Shown here: in pieces, positions 8,378 through 18,396 of the stretch
How the letters are laid out: each line of letters begins with the position of its first letter
How positions within the stretch are numbered: the stretch's first letter is position 1
From: Chryseobacterium cheonjiense
GTDB taxonomy: Bacteria; Bacteroidota; Bacteroidia; Flavobacteriales; Weeksellaceae
NCBI RefSeq assembly: GCF_012927265.1
Contig: NZ_JABBGF010000003.1
Location: 124,001-188,000 of the forward strand
Length of the DNA: 64,000 bases
Reading direction: 5' to 3'
Notes under the pieces: generated by a model
What the model was told of the DNA's origin: nothing
Databases searched by the model: none
Seen by the model: the letters and a program-made list of their open reading frames with translations, nothing else
Translations under genes and position numbers: made by a program

Positions 8378-10144
8378 TTGAATAAGCAGCCTCTTCTCAT
8401 TCTTGCCCTGTTTTTTATTCTTGGAATTCTTTTTCAGGATCGGTTTTCTCTGGATGAAATTTACATTTTTGCAATTATAGGTATAAGCATGATTGCTTTT
8501 GTTGCCACATTTTTTAAAAGCTTTTTTCTGTATAGGTTAAAAAAATATTTACTGTGTGTAATTTTTTTTGGAGTCGGGGTTATTCTGCATTTTTTCAATA
8601 CTCACAACAGTCATATTTCTGTTACCGGTAACCAGACGATAACCTTTAAAATATCGGGAAAGCTTAATTCTAACGAAAAGAACAGAAAATATGAGGCATT
8701 TGTACAATTAGAGAAGGACGTTTTTAAGGGCATCATTTATATCCCGAAAAGTAAAGGAGCGCTAGACTTTAATCATTATTATAAAGCTCAGGCTTTTGTA
8801 TTGATGCCAAAAGCCCCGCAATATGATTTTCAATTTGATTATTCAAAATACCTGAAACGTAAAAATATAGACTTTCAATGTTATGCGAATGATGAGATCC
8901 AGACTACAGTAAGAAATGATTTGAGCTGGGGCGAACAATTTTCTCAGAAAAGACTTGAAGTTCTCCAAAACATTGACGAAACGCACATGTCTTTAAGGAC
9001 TAAAGAATTTCTCAAGGGAATTATTCTTGCTGACCGCACGGAAATTGATGCACAAACGGTTCAGGATTTCAACAGGTCCGGGCTGGTGCATTTTCTCGCT
9101 ATTTCGGGAACCCATATTGTTGTGATTTTCGGATTGTTCTTTTTTTTATTAACGAAACTATTGCCGGTAAAATATAGGAAATACGCCATTATTGTAAGCC
9201 TCATTTTCATTTGGCTTTTCACTGTTTTTATCGGTTTTGGGAGTTCTGTGGTCCGTTCAGGTCTGATGCTCAGTATTTATTTTATGTATATTCTTCTTCA
9301 AAGAAAACCTGACCTTCTGCATGCGCTCGCTTTGTCGGCTTTTATCATTTTATTGTTTGATACTCAGCAGTTATTCGACGTTGGATTTCAATTGAGCTTT
9401 CTTGCCGTTCTTGGGATATTCTGGCTGAATCAACCTATTCTCAGTCATTTTCCGGCACAGGATAACTGGTTTAAAAAGATTATTTTCAATACCATTTCAA
9501 TTTCCATTTCGGCTCAGCTGGCAACGCTTCCTTTGGTGCTGTATTATTTTCATCAGTTTTCATTTATTTCAATCGTAGCCAATTTTTTTATCGTTCCATT
9601 TTCAGAAGTTATTATTGTGTTTTCATTTTTAATGACTTTTTTAATAGCTTTCAATGCAGATTTAGAATATGTAAACTTAATATATGGATTTGTTATTAAG
9701 GTTCTGCTTAAGGTGATTCACTGGTTTGCAAGTTCTGATGCTGTATTTTATGAAAATATTCCTATGAACCTGCCTGAAGTTTTTTCTCTCTTTTTAATTG
9801 TTTTTTTATTGAGATCGGTAATTCTACCATTCAATTTTAAAAATTTTATAAGATGTATGATAGCAGCACTTACATTTTTCATGCTAAAATTGAGTTCTGA
9901 TGTCTATGAAAGCAGTACGTCCGAAATTCTTATACATGATTTCTCTAAAAGCAAAGTTTTATCTGTTAAAAAAAATGATGAAGTCTGTTTCTGGATTGAA
10001 GAAAATTCGGATAAATCTAAAATTGTAAAATTTGTCATAAACCCTTACTGTGCCTCACGGCGTATAAAAAGAACAGAGATAAGGAGGCTTCCTAATGCAG
10101 TTCGGAAAATTGTTTATAAACATAAAATTTATGAAATAAATTAA
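8378..10144 (+). CDS. ComEC/Rec2-like DNA-uptake channel protein
   Basis: Multi-span inner-membrane protein of the ComEC/Rec2 family, which moves single-stranded DNA across the membrane in natural transformation. It has an N-terminal hydrophobic pair, a soluble OB-like DUF4131 segment (residues about 60-170), then the competence domain with LAISGTHIVVIFGLFF and GFGSSVVRSGLM and about eight further helices. It ends without the C-terminal metallo-beta-lactamase domain of long ComEC forms. No ATG starts this frame: TTG codons at 8327 and 8378 are candidates. I prefer 8378 because a TAnnTTTG box (TATTTTTG) at 8355-8362 would otherwise lie inside the gene. About 588 residues. Confidence 0.82.
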   Translation: MNKQPLLILALFFILGILFQDRFSLDEIYIFAIIGISMIAFVATFFKSFFLYRLKKYLLCVIFFGVGVILHFFNTHNSHISVTGNQTITFKISGKLNSNEKNRKYEAFVQLEKDVFKGIIYIPKSKGALDFNHYYKAQAFVLMPKAPQYDFQFDYSKYLKRKNIDFQCYANDEIQTTVRNDLSWGEQFSQKRLEVLQNIDETHMSLRTKEFLKGIILADRTEIDAQTVQDFNRSGLVHFLAISGTHIVVIFGLFFFLLTKLLPVKYRKYAIIVSLIFIWLFTVFIGFGSSVVRSGLMLSIYFMYILLQRKPDLLHALALSAFIILLFDTQQLFDVGFQLSFLAVLGIFWLNQPILSHFPAQDNWFKKIIFNTISISISAQLATLPLVLYYFHQFSFISIVANFFIVPFSEVIIVFSFLMTFLIAFNADLEYVNLIYGFVIKVLLKVIHWFASSDAVFYENIPMNLPEVFSLFLIVFLLRSVILPFNFKNFIRCMIAALTFFMLKLSSDVYESSTSEILIHDFSKSKVLSVKKNDEVCFWIEENSDKSKIVKFVINPYCASRRIKRTEIRRLPNAVRKIVYKHKIYEIN

Positions 10145-10233
10145 TTTTGACACTTAATGTTTTCCTTTATTTATAATATTTTAAGACTTATTTAGAAAGA
10201 TTACAAACTGGCTATATGTGAGATTTCTCACTT

Positions 10234-10262
10234 TTTGTTGTAGTTAACATTTCTTAATTTTG
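10234..10262 (+). promoter_or_regulatory. Promoter of the sdhCAB operon
   Basis: TTTG at 10234-10237, 17 bp, then TAATTTTG at 10255-10262: both Bacteroidota sigma elements with normal spacing, 24 bp before the sdhC start codon. Confidence 0.7.
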
Positions 10263-10285
10263 TGGAAAATCAAATTTAAACTTAT

Positions 10286-10948
10286 ATGGCAGGTTTAACG
10301 AGTTCTACAATAGGTAGAAAATATGCTATGGCATTGTCGGCTATCTTTTTGCTGATATTTCTGGTAATGCACCTTTCTGTAAACCTTTTGTCGGTTTTTG
10401 GAGCAGATGCTTACAACAATGCTTCGCAGTTTATGGGGTATAATCCTCTTATTCAATTTGTAATGCAGCCGGTATTGATATTTGCTGTTGTCTTCCATTT
10501 TGTAATGGGATTTGTTTTGGAAATTAAAAATCAAAAAGCACGTCCTGTTAAATACGAGGCTAATAATCCTTCTCACAATTCTACCTGGATGTCTAGAAAT
10601 ATGATCATTTCGGGTGCTGTGGTGCTGGCTTTTATTTTTCTTCACATGTATGATTTCTGGTTTCACGAAATGAACTACAAGTATCTGGACGGGTTGCCAA
10701 TTGAAGAATCACGCTTCTGGGGAGATCTGCACGCTAAATTTGCAGATGCGTGGAGAGTAATCCTTTATATTATTTCTTTCATTCTGCTGGGATTACACCT
10801 GGGACACGGTTTCCAGTCTTCTTTCCAGTCTATCGGTGCAAGACATCCAAAATATACTCCTGTAATCATGGCATTAGGAAAATGGTATTCCATCCTGATT
10901 CCTGCAGGTTTTATTTTTATCGCAATTTATCACTTTGTAACTCAATAA
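10286..10948 (+). CDS. sdhC: Succinate dehydrogenase cytochrome b subunit
   Basis: Membrane anchor of complex II; binds haem b and passes electrons from succinate to menaquinone. The 220-residue protein has five hydrophobic helices as in the B. subtilis/Wolinella-type single-subunit anchor, with conserved His in VMHLSVNL, VFHFVMGF, FLHMYDFW, HLGHGFQS and IYHFVTQ. It starts at ATG 10286 after a canonical promoter and is 15 bp upstream of sdhA. No separate SdhD is needed for this type. Confidence 0.95.
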   Translation: MAGLTSSTIGRKYAMALSAIFLLIFLVMHLSVNLLSVFGADAYNNASQFMGYNPLIQFVMQPVLIFAVVFHFVMGFVLEIKNQKARPVKYEANNPSHNSTWMSRNMIISGAVVLAFIFLHMYDFWFHEMNYKYLDGLPIEESRFWGDLHAKFADAWRVILYIISFILLGLHLGHGFQSSFQSIGARHPKYTPVIMALGKWYSILIPAGFIFIAIYHFVTQ

Positions 10949-10963
10949 TATCAATATACTAAT

Positions 10964-12976
10964 ATGAGTAAATTAGATTCAAAAATTCCGGCGGGTCCTT
11001 TAAAGGATAAGTGGAAAAATCATAAAGATCATATGAACCTTGTTGCACCAAACAACAGAGATAAGATTGATATTATTGTTGTTGGAACAGGTTTGGCAGG
11101 AGGTTCTGCTGCTGCTACACTGGCAGAGCAGGGATATAATGTAAAAGCATTCTGCTATCAGGATTCTCCGAGAAGAGCGCACTCTATTGCCGCTCAGGGA
11201 GGTATCAACGCAGCTAAAAATTATCAGGGAGACGGTGACTCTACCTACAGATTATTCTATGATACCATCAAAGGTGGTGACTATAGAGCAAGAGAAGCAA
11301 ACGTATACCGATTGGCAGAAGTTTCTGCAAATATTATCGACCAGTGTGTTGCTCAGGGTGTTCCTTTCGGACGTGAGTACGGGGGCCAGCTTGATAACCG
11401 TTCATTTGGTGGGGTTCAGGTAAAAAGAACGTTCTACGCAAAAGGACAAACCGGTCAGCAGTTGTTATTAGGTGCTTATTCAGCCATGAGCCGTCAGATC
11501 GGTAAAGGAAGAATCAAGATGTACAACCGTCATGAAATGATGGACCTTGTGATTGTTGACGGAAAAGCAAGAGGGATTATCGCAAGAAACCTTGTAACAG
11601 GTGAAATCGAAAGACATTCTGCACACGCGGTAGTAATTGCATCCGGAGGATACGGAAACGTATATTTCTTGTCTACGAATGCAATGGGCTCCAACGTTTC
11701 TGCAGCCTGGAAAATCCACAAAAAAGGAGCGTATTTCGCAAACCCTTGTTATGTGCAGATTCACCCTACATGTATTCCGGTTCACGGAACACAGCAGTCT
11801 AAACTGACTTTGATGTCAGAATCTTTAAGAAACTCAGGAAGAATCTGGGTTCCTAAAAAGATTGAAGATGCACAGGCTATCAGAGAAGGAAAATTAAGAC
11901 CTGAAAATATTAAAGAAGAAGATAGAGACTATTATCTGGAAAGAAGATATCCGGCTTTCGGTAACCTTGTACCGAGAGATGTTGCATCAAGAGCTGCTAA
12001 AGAAAGATGTGACGCCGGTTACGGAATCGAAAATAATGATACTCAGGAAGGTGTTTACCTGGATTTCTCTACAGAGATTATGAAAAAAGGTAGAGAATCG
12101 GCTATTGAAAAGCATATTCATAATCCTACTGAGCAGCAGATCTATGATTTAGGAAAAAGCTGGGTTGAAGAAAAATATGGTAACTTATTCGTAATGTATG
12201 AAAAAATTACGGCTGATGATCCTTACAAGACACCGATGAAAATCTATCCTGCCGTTCACTACACCATGGGTGGTGTTTGGGTTGATTATAACCTTCAGTC
12301 TACCATTCCTGGCTGTTTCGTAATCGGAGAAGCTAATTTCTCTGATCACGGAGCTAACAGATTGGGAGCTTCTGCTCTAATGCAGGGACTTGCAGACGGA
12401 TATTTCGTACTTCCTTATACCATTGCAGATTACCTTTCTGCTGATATCAGAACAGGAGCAATTCCTACCAATTCTTCATCTTTCGACGAAGCAGAAAAAG
12501 GGATCAAAGAAAAGATAGATTTCTTCCTTAATAACAACGGAACACATTCTGTTGATCATTTCCATAAGAGATTAGGAAACATTATGTGGAATAAAGTAGG
12601 AATGGGAAGAACACCTGAAGGTTTAAGAGAAGCCATCAGAGAAATTGAAGAAGTAAGAAATGATTTCTGGAAAAATGTAAAGGTTCCCGGAGATAATGAC
12701 GGAATGAATACTGAGCTTGAAAAAGCATTCAGAGTAGCAGATTTCTTAGAGCTTGGGCAGTTAATGGCCATTGATGCATTGCACAGAAATGAATCTTGTG
12801 GAGGACATTTCCGTGAAGATCACTCAACTCCGGACGGAGAAGCTGAAAGAGATGACGTAAACTTCAAATATGTAGGAGCCTGGGAATATCAGGGAGATGA
12901 TATCAATACAGAAGTATTGCACAAGGAAGAACTGGTCTACGAAAATATTGAGGTAAAAACTAGAAGTTACAAATAA
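10964..12976 (+). CDS. sdhA: Succinate dehydrogenase flavoprotein subunit
   Basis: Catalytic FAD subunit of complex II that oxidises succinate to fumarate. The 670-residue length fits the B. subtilis/Bacteroidota group. The Rossmann dinucleotide motif is [20 protein letters not shown] (residues about 41-60); the covalent-FAD region is [20 protein letters not shown]; the active-site region includes [11 protein letters not shown] and [12 protein letters not shown]. Middle gene of sdhCAB. Confidence 0.97.
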   Translation: MSKLDSKIPAGPLKDKWKNHKDHMNLVAPNNRDKIDIIVVGTGLAGGSAAATLAEQGYNVKAFCYQDSPRRAHSIAAQGGINAAKNYQGDGDSTYRLFYDTIKGGDYRAREANVYRLAEVSANIIDQCVAQGVPFGREYGGQLDNRSFGGVQVKRTFYAKGQTGQQLLLGAYSAMSRQIGKGRIKMYNRHEMMDLVIVDGKARGIIARNLVTGEIERHSAHAVVIASGGYGNVYFLSTNAMGSNVSAAWKIHKKGAYFANPCYVQIHPTCIPVHGTQQSKLTLMSESLRNSGRIWVPKKIEDAQAIREGKLRPENIKEEDRDYYLERRYPAFGNLVPRDVASRAAKERCDAGYGIENNDTQEGVYLDFSTEIMKKGRESAIEKHIHNPTEQQIYDLGKSWVEEKYGNLFVMYEKITADDPYKTPMKIYPAVHYTMGGVWVDYNLQSTIPGCFVIGEANFSDHGANRLGASALMQGLADGYFVLPYTIADYLSADIRTGAIPTNSSSFDEAEKGIKEKIDFFLNNNGTHSVDHFHKRLGNIMWNKVGMGRTPEGLREAIREIEEVRNDFWKNVKVPGDNDGMNTELEKAFRVADFLELGQLMAIDALHRNESCGGHFREDHSTPDGEAERDDVNFKYVGAWEYQGDDINTEVLHKEELVYENIEVKTRSYK

Positions 12977-13000
12977 TCTCCAACCTATAAATATAACATT

Positions 13001-13768
13001 ATGAGTGCAAAAAAAGGCTTACATCTTACGCTGAAAATTTGGAGACAAAAAAATAATAAATCTAAAGGTCAGTTTGAGACTTATAAAATATCGGATGTTT
13101 CTACAGATTCCTCATTTTTGGAAATGTTGGACATCCTAAACGAAAATCTTATTAACGAAGGAAAAGAGCCTATCGCTTTTGATCACGACTGCCGTGAAGG
13201 AATCTGCGGAATGTGTTCTCTTTACATCAACGGTAGAGCGCACGGCCCGGATACCGGAATCACTACTTGCCAGCTTCACATGAGAATGTTTAAAGATGGC
13301 GAAACGATCGTTATCGAGCCATGGAGAAGTGCTGCTTTCCCGGTTATTAAAGATTTAATTGTAGACAGAAGCGCATTCGACAGAGTGATGGCTGCAGGAG
13401 GATTTATTTCGGTAAATACTTCAGGAAATACATTGGATGCCAATGCGATTCCGGTTCCGAAAGAAGATGCCGATAAAGCAATGGATGCTGCAGCGTGTAT
13501 CTCCTGTGGTGCCTGCGTTGCTTCATGTAAAAACGGTTCTGCAATGTTATTCGTCGGTGCAAAAGTTTCTCAATATGCTCTTTTACCTCAGGGTAGAGTA
13601 GAAGCGAAGAGAAGAGTACTGAATATGGTAAAAGCCATGGATGAAGAAGGATTCGGAAACTGTTCAAATACCGGTGCGTGTGAAGTAGAATGTCCGAAAG
13701 GAATTTCTCTTGAGAATATTGCCAGAATGAACAGAGAATACATGGCAGCGTTTGTTGACAGAGGATAA
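13001..13768 (+). CDS. sdhB: Succinate dehydrogenase iron-sulfur subunit
   Basis: Carries electrons from FAD to the membrane anchor. The N-terminal [2Fe-2S] ligands are in CREGICGMC and the later TTCQLHM; the C-terminal ferredoxin-like domain has [14 protein letters not shown] and [14 protein letters not shown] for the [4Fe-4S] and [3Fe-4S] clusters. 255 residues. Last gene of the operon, 24 bp after sdhA and followed by a strong terminator. Confidence 0.97.
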   Translation: MSAKKGLHLTLKIWRQKNNKSKGQFETYKISDVSTDSSFLEMLDILNENLINEGKEPIAFDHDCREGICGMCSLYINGRAHGPDTGITTCQLHMRMFKDGETIVIEPWRSAAFPVIKDLIVDRSAFDRVMAAGGFISVNTSGNTLDANAIPVPKEDADKAMDAAACISCGACVASCKNGSAMLFVGAKVSQYALLPQGRVEAKRRVLNMVKAMDEEGFGNCSNTGACEVECPKGISLENIARMNREYMAAFVDRG

Positions 13769-13784
13769 AATTATTAATTATATT

Positions 13785-13817
13785 AAAAAGCAGCTTTCAA
13801 TTGGAAGCTGCTTTTTT
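13785..13817 (+). terminator. Terminator of sdhCAB
   Basis: AAAAAGCAGCTT pairs with AAGCTGCTTTTT around an 8-nt loop and ends in six T. Confidence 0.9.
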
Positions 13818-14095
13818 GATTATAATATAAAACAATATTCTGTTGATTTCTTATAAGTCTGCAATAGTAAATCCCATTTATAAATTACTGCATATAAATG
13901 TTTTATTAATGTAGGTGATATTTGAATAATCACGTAATATTTACATAATTTCAAAAATAATACTTATAAATTTAATTGTTTAATATGCGAAATCAAAGCT
14001 TTTATTTCTTTTAGTTAAATCTTTCATAAAATCCCATAAAATATGATATTTACTTGAGATGAAAAACTTATTTTTGCGTAATTATAAAATTCGAA
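13818..14095. other. AT-rich intergenic region with promoter
   Basis: Between the sdh terminator and the next gene. I see no gene. A -7 box TATTTTTG lies at 14069-14076, 20 bp before the next start codon. Confidence 0.5.
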
Positions 14096-15643
14096 ATGAA
14101 AAAATATCTTTTATTGTTTATCATCGCGGTTTTTGCGATGTCTTGCTCTAAAAAAGTAGAAGTAAAAGGAAAAATTACCGGCGGTTCTCCACTAGAGAGA
14201 ATCGAATTTATTGAAGCATCAGGTGTTGCTACTTTACCACTGATTAATATCGGAATCAACAAAGACGGAACCTTTGCAGGAAGTTTTGAAGCTCCGAAAA
14301 GCGGAATGTATGTAATGTCGTATGGCGGAAAACAAAACCTGATCTACCTGAAAGGCGGCCAAAAGCTTGAAATTACCGGAAACGGAATGAGCTTCCCTTC
14401 CGAATTCGTGGTTACCGGTGATGCCAAAAATAATAACGATTTCTTTAATGCCACCCAAAAATACCTTTCTACCTATGCTCAGACCGTAAATATGAATGAG
14501 CTGATGACAAAGGATGAAAAAACCTTCCTGAAAGGAATTGAAAAAGTTCAGGCAGATGTTACTAAAAACATTGAAGAAAATGTTAAAAAATTCAGTCCGG
14601 ACAGCGAGTTGGTAGAGTGGAAAAAGAACGACCTGGCAAGTACGCTGCTTACGATTCTGAATCAGTACGAAATGAGCCATAAACAAATGGGCAACCCTTC
14701 GTTCAAAGTGACAAAAGCTTTCACTGATTACGAAAACAAGCTTCAGGAAAATAAGGATGTAATGGTAAAAGAAAATCCTTACTACAGACAATATCTTTTA
14801 ACAAAAATGAGTCCGGATTTCCAAAAGTATGCACAGGCGAACAGCGCTGGGAAAACAGATGTTACCACTTCTGAATTATTTTCAGAATATTTAAAGAAGA
14901 ATCAGAAAGATCTTTCACAAACCGCTAAAGATTATTTGCTTGCTTTTGTAATGGCTCAGTCAGATATTCATCCGGGATCTCCTGAAAAAACAATTGAAAA
15001 AATTAAGAAGATCATTGATACAGATATCAAAGATGCTAATATTAAAGAAGATTTAAAGAAAATTCAGTTTGCCATTAACGGTTTCAAAACCGGAGAGCAG
15101 GCTCCTGAAGCATCTCTGATCAAGGCTGATGGAAAATCATACAATCTTTCTTCAAACAAAGGAAAACCTTATATGATGATGTTTTACGCATCATGGAATC
15201 CATACATTGGTGAAGCGTCAATTCCTGTTTTGAAAGAAGTGGTGAACTTCTACAAATCAAAAATGAACTTTGTGTTTGTAAATGTAGACGATACCAAAGA
15301 TCAGTTTGTGAAAACAAGCAATTCTCTTCTGAAAGGAATTCCAGGAACTAATGTTTATGGTGAGGAAGGTTTAAATTCTGATATTGCTAAAAAATACGGT
15401 GTATATGGTTTCAAATTGCCATGTTTCGTGATCGTTGATAAAGATGGAAAAATAGCAAGCAAGCCGTTCTTCAATCTTGGAGATCCTGAATTGGTAACGG
15501 TTCTTGATAAACAGACCGGGCTTTCTGCGCCAAAAGTAAATCCTAACGTTCAGCTGCAGCCTGGAGCAGGAATGGATCCTGCGGCAGCGCCACAACCGGT
15601 ACCTCAGCAACCGGCAAACCCACAGCCTGCTCAAACAAAATAA
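14096..15643 (+). CDS. TlpA-like thioredoxin-fold lipoprotein (DUF4369), CxxC missing
   Basis: A 515-residue lipoprotein: signal MKKYLLLFIIAVFAMSCSKK with the lipobox Cys at residue 17. Residues about 20-120 resemble the DUF4369 domain that precedes thioredoxin domains in Bacteroidota (VKGKITGGSPLERI). From about residue 330 there is a TlpA/AhpC-type thioredoxin fold (GEQAPEASLIKADGKSYNLSS, MMMFYASWNPYIGEASIPVL, KKYGVYGFKLPCFVIVDKDG). The position that normally reads WCxxC is WNPYIGEA, so both redox cysteines are absent and it is unlikely to be a disulfide reductase. The tail after residue 475 is rich in Pro, Gln and Ala. Confidence 0.8.
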   Translation: MKKYLLLFIIAVFAMSCSKKVEVKGKITGGSPLERIEFIEASGVATLPLINIGINKDGTFAGSFEAPKSGMYVMSYGGKQNLIYLKGGQKLEITGNGMSFPSEFVVTGDAKNNNDFFNATQKYLSTYAQTVNMNELMTKDEKTFLKGIEKVQADVTKNIEENVKKFSPDSELVEWKKNDLASTLLTILNQYEMSHKQMGNPSFKVTKAFTDYENKLQENKDVMVKENPYYRQYLLTKMSPDFQKYAQANSAGKTDVTTSELFSEYLKKNQKDLSQTAKDYLLAFVMAQSDIHPGSPEKTIEKIKKIIDTDIKDANIKEDLKKIQFAINGFKTGEQAPEASLIKADGKSYNLSSNKGKPYMMMFYASWNPYIGEASIPVLKEVVNFYKSKMNFVFVNVDDTKDQFVKTSNSLLKGIPGTNVYGEEGLNSDIAKKYGVYGFKLPCFVIVDKDGKIASKPFFNLGDPELVTVLDKQTGLSAPKVNPNVQLQPGAGMDPAAAPQPVPQQPANPQPAQTK

Positions 15644-15661
15644 TTTAAATTCAATATAGAT

Positions 15662-15691
15662 AAAACCTTGTCTTCGGATAAGGTTTTTTTT
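15662..15691 (+). terminator. Terminator of the TlpA-like gene
   Basis: Hairpin with a TTCG tetraloop: AAAACCTTGTC / GATAAGGTTTT (one G-U), followed by T. Confidence 0.8.
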
Positions 15692-15695
15692 ATTG

Positions 15696-15703
15696 TATTT
15701 TTG
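15696..15703 (+). promoter_or_regulatory. -7 promoter box of rlmD
   Basis: TATTTTTG, matching TAnnTTTG, 87 bp upstream of the rlmD start. The long leader that results contains the inverted repeat at 15733-15761. Confidence 0.45.
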
Positions 15704-15732
15704 CAGACCGGAAGATTATCGTTTCCGGGGTA

Positions 15733-15761
15733 CTTTGTCAAAGTTCGGATCTTTGACAAAG
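15733..15761. repeat. Inverted repeat in the rlmD leader
   Basis: CTTTGTCAAAG, 7 bp, CTTTGACAAAG: 11-bp arms, perfect. Each arm is itself nearly palindromic. Role unknown. Confidence 0.6.
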
Positions 15762-15790
15762 TTTAAACAGTAAAACAGAAAAAATTCTTA

Positions 15791-17203
15791 ATGAAAAAGA
15801 GAAGTAAGAAAAATATTATTCTTGAAAATATAGAACTCTTAAATGCAGGCGCGAAAGGTGTTGCTATAGGCAGAACCGAAGAAGGAAAAACAGTAATGGT
15901 TACAGGTGCAATTCCGGGAGATATTGTAAATGTAAAAGTAAAAAAAGCGAAATCCAGATATTATGAAGGAGAAGCGGTAGACTTGCTTCAAAAGTCACCT
16001 TACAGAGTAGACCCAAAATGTATTCATTTCGGTGTGTGCGGAGGTTGCAAATGGCAGAATATGAGCTATGAAAAACAGCTGGATTTCAAACAGGAAGAAG
16101 TATATAATAATATCAAAAGAATCGGAGGTATTGAACATTTTGAAACAGTGCCGATTTTAGGTTCAGCAGAGCAATATTATTACAGAAATAAAATGGAATT
16201 CTCCTTTTCAAATGCCCGCTGGTTGACCCAATATGAAATAAGCTCGGAAGAGAATTTCGGAAACAGAGATGCACTGGGCTTCCATATTCCCGGTATGTGG
16301 AGTAAAATCCTTGATCTTAAAGAATGTTTCCTGCAAGAGGAGCCCTCCAATACCATTAGACTTGCGGTGAAAGAATATGCCGTTAAAAACGGTCTCGATT
16401 TTTTTGATGTGAAAAATCACGAAGGGTTTTTAAGAACTTTAATGATGAGGCAAAACTCAAAAGGAGAATGGATGGTTCTTTTTCAGTTGTACAGGGAAGA
16501 AAAAGAAAACAGGGAAAAACTTTTCCAGTTTATGCTTGAAACATTTCCTCAGATTAAAACCCTGGTATACGCTATCAATCCGAAAGCTAATGATTCTATC
16601 TACGATCTGGATATCAACGTTTACTTCGGGGAAGGATATTTAATGGAAGAAATGGACGGTCTGAAATTCAAAATCGGTCCGAAATCCTTCTTTCAGACTA
16701 ATTATAAACAGGCGCTGGAACTGTATAGAAAGACGCTGGAATTTGCAGACTTGAAAGGTGATGAAGTGGTTTATGATCTCTATACAGGAACTGGTACAAT
16801 TGCACAGTACGTTGCAAGAAAAGCAAAACAGGTTATTGGGATAGAATCTGTTCAGGAAGCAATTGATGCGGCTATAGAGCATGCGCAACTGAACGGGCTT
16901 ACCAATACAACGTTTTATTGTGGTGATATGAAAGACATTTTTAACGATGAATTTCTCGCCAACCATCCGAAAGCAGATGTTCTGATTACCGACCCTCCAA
17001 GAGACGGAATGCATCAGAAAGTGGTAGAGCAGATTCTGAAGCTGTCACCGGAAAAAGTGGTTTATGTAAGCTGTAATTCTGCAACACAGGCCCGTGACCT
17101 GGCTTTAATGAAAGAACATTATGATGTAGTGAAAATTTTACCGGTGGATATGTTTCCGCAAACCCACCATGTTGAAAATATTGCATTGCTGATTAAGAAA
17201 TAA
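15791..17203 (+). CDS. rlmD: 23S rRNA (uracil-5-)-methyltransferase, RlmD/RumA family
   Basis: Methylates C5 of a uridine in 23S rRNA (U1939 in E. coli) using S-adenosylmethionine. The 470-residue protein has an N-terminal TRAM RNA-binding domain (residues about 10-65), the [4Fe-4S] ligands C-x5-C-x2-C in CIHFGVCGGCKW near 76-85 with a fourth Cys near 178 (LKECFLQ), the SAM motif VYDLYTGTGTIAQYVA near 330, DPPRDGMH near 399 and the nucleophile Cys in VSCNSATQARDLAL near 426. Which of the RumA/RumB/TrmA-type targets is modified cannot be fixed from sequence alone. Confidence 0.9.
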   Translation: MKKRSKKNIILENIELLNAGAKGVAIGRTEEGKTVMVTGAIPGDIVNVKVKKAKSRYYEGEAVDLLQKSPYRVDPKCIHFGVCGGCKWQNMSYEKQLDFKQEEVYNNIKRIGGIEHFETVPILGSAEQYYYRNKMEFSFSNARWLTQYEISSEENFGNRDALGFHIPGMWSKILDLKECFLQEEPSNTIRLAVKEYAVKNGLDFFDVKNHEGFLRTLMMRQNSKGEWMVLFQLYREEKENREKLFQFMLETFPQIKTLVYAINPKANDSIYDLDINVYFGEGYLMEEMDGLKFKIGPKSFFQTNYKQALELYRKTLEFADLKGDEVVYDLYTGTGTIAQYVARKAKQVIGIESVQEAIDAAIEHAQLNGLTNTTFYCGDMKDIFNDEFLANHPKADVLITDPPRDGMHQKVVEQILKLSPEKVVYVSCNSATQARDLALMKEHYDVVKILPVDMFPQTHHVENIALLIKK

Positions 17204-17235
17204 TTTATTTAAATTTGAAAAAGATCACTATTCAT

Positions 17236-17718
17236 ATGAAATCTTTTAAAATTCTATTGGCCCTATGTTTAATCAGTATGCTTTTTTCCTGCGGAGCTGA
17301 TGATGATATCTGTGAAAGCGGAGAAGGGACTCCCCGAATGAAAGTCTCTTTCCTGAGCGCAGAAACCGGTAAAGAAAAACCGGTTGACTCTCTGTATGTT
17401 GCAGTTGATTACGGATCCGGAAAAGTTCAGCTGGGAGGGCAGGCAAAGATAACTTCCAGGATAATTCCTTTAAGAGTAGACGACTCTCCATACACGGATA
17501 TTTATTTCCGGACAGAAAATCTTGGAGCAGAATCCAAAGTGAGAGTGAATTACACGACCAAGTCGGTTTACGTTTCTCCGGGATGCGGAATCAAAAAAAC
17601 ATATGAAAATTTAAATTCGGTATTAACCACATCGGCGACAGCACCTGTAAAAACTATTCAGGCCGGACAAAACTTTATTGAGAATGAAGACAAGACAAAT
17701 CTTTACCTTCTTTTTTAG
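17236..17718 (+). CDS. DUF6452-like lipoprotein
   Basis: A 160-residue exported lipoprotein: MKSFKILLALCLISMLFSCGADDD with the lipobox Cys in LFSCG. The mature part keeps conserved-looking Cys residues (DDICESGEGTPRM, VSPGCGIKKTYENL), as in the Flavobacteriia DUF6452 family. A TTG at 17215 could extend the frame by seven residues, but TAAATTTG at 17211-17218 matches the -7 box, so I use the ATG at 17236. The 3' end overlaps the next gene by about 35 bp, suggesting translational coupling. Function unknown. Confidence 0.7.
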   Translation: MKSFKILLALCLISMLFSCGADDDICESGEGTPRMKVSFLSAETGKEKPVDSLYVAVDYGSGKVQLGGQAKITSRIIPLRVDDSPYTDIYFRTENLGAESKVRVNYTTKSVYVSPGCGIKKTYENLNSVLTTSATAPVKTIQAGQNFIENEDKTNLYLLF

Positions 17719-18343
17719 TGTAATAAGTATCCTGAGTTTTGCTCAGAATACCCAGGAAACAAAAAAAGAAAAATGGAAATACGAACCCAATTTTATGGTT
17801 GGTGGCGATGTGCTGAATGCCGGAGTTTCTTTTTTTTCAGACCGAAAGCTCTATCAGGGCTTTATTTCTTCTAAAATAAAAAATAATCTGCATGCCATTG
17901 TGGAAGCCGGATTCGAATCTAATATTTACCAGAAGAATAACTACGACGTTAAGGCAAATGGACCTTTTGTGAAAATAGGAGCTTTCTATATGCTTGCAAA
18001 AGATCCGGAGAATGAATTCAATGGTTTCTATGCCGGCGGAAAAGCAGGGGGAGCTTTTTATACCCAGGAATATATGGCCGTGCCGGTTCGTGGCTATGGA
18101 GGAAGCAGTTCTTCCGTTTCTTTTCCATCTTCGTCACAATCTTCTTATTGGCTTGAAGGAACAATCGGTGGTAGGGTACAGCTGTTCGAATCCAATTTTT
18201 TCATTGATGTAAACCTTCAGCCCAGATATCTTGTAGCCACTACCAAACAGGACGATATACAGCCAATGATTGTTCCGGGCTTTGGAAAAAGCTCTTCAAA
18301 ATTCAATATGGGATTTGCGTGGAATATTGCTTATAAGTTTTAA
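17684..18343 (+). CDS. DUF6048-like outer-membrane beta-barrel protein
   Basis: A 219-residue protein with a signal peptide (MKTRQIFTFFFSVISILSFAQ) and alternating hydrophobic beta-strands ending in an aromatic residue (MGFAWNIAYKF), the usual outer-membrane barrel ending. It overlaps the preceding lipoprotein gene and the two are commonly paired (DUF6452/DUF6048, from memory). I use the ATG at 17684; a TTG at 17678 is also in frame. A Ser-rich loop (GGSSSSVSFPSSSQSS) sits near residue 145. Function unknown. Confidence 0.65.
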   Translation: MKTRQIFTFFFSVISILSFAQNTQETKKEKWKYEPNFMVGGDVLNAGVSFFSDRKLYQGFISSKIKNNLHAIVEAGFESNIYQKNNYDVKANGPFVKIGAFYMLAKDPENEFNGFYAGGKAGGAFYTQEYMAVPVRGYGGSSSSVSFPSSSQSSYWLEGTIGGRVQLFESNFFIDVNLQPRYLVATTKQDDIQPMIVPGFGKSSSKFNMGFAWNIAYKF

Positions 18344-18366
18344 AAATATTTTAAAATATTAATCTG

Positions 18367-18396
18367 ATCCTTCCTTATTTGGGAGGATTTCTTTTT
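18367..18396 (+). terminator. Terminator of the lipoprotein/barrel pair
   Basis: ATCCTTCC and GGGAGGAT pair (one G-U) around a 6-nt loop, followed by TTCTTTTT. Confidence 0.75.
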
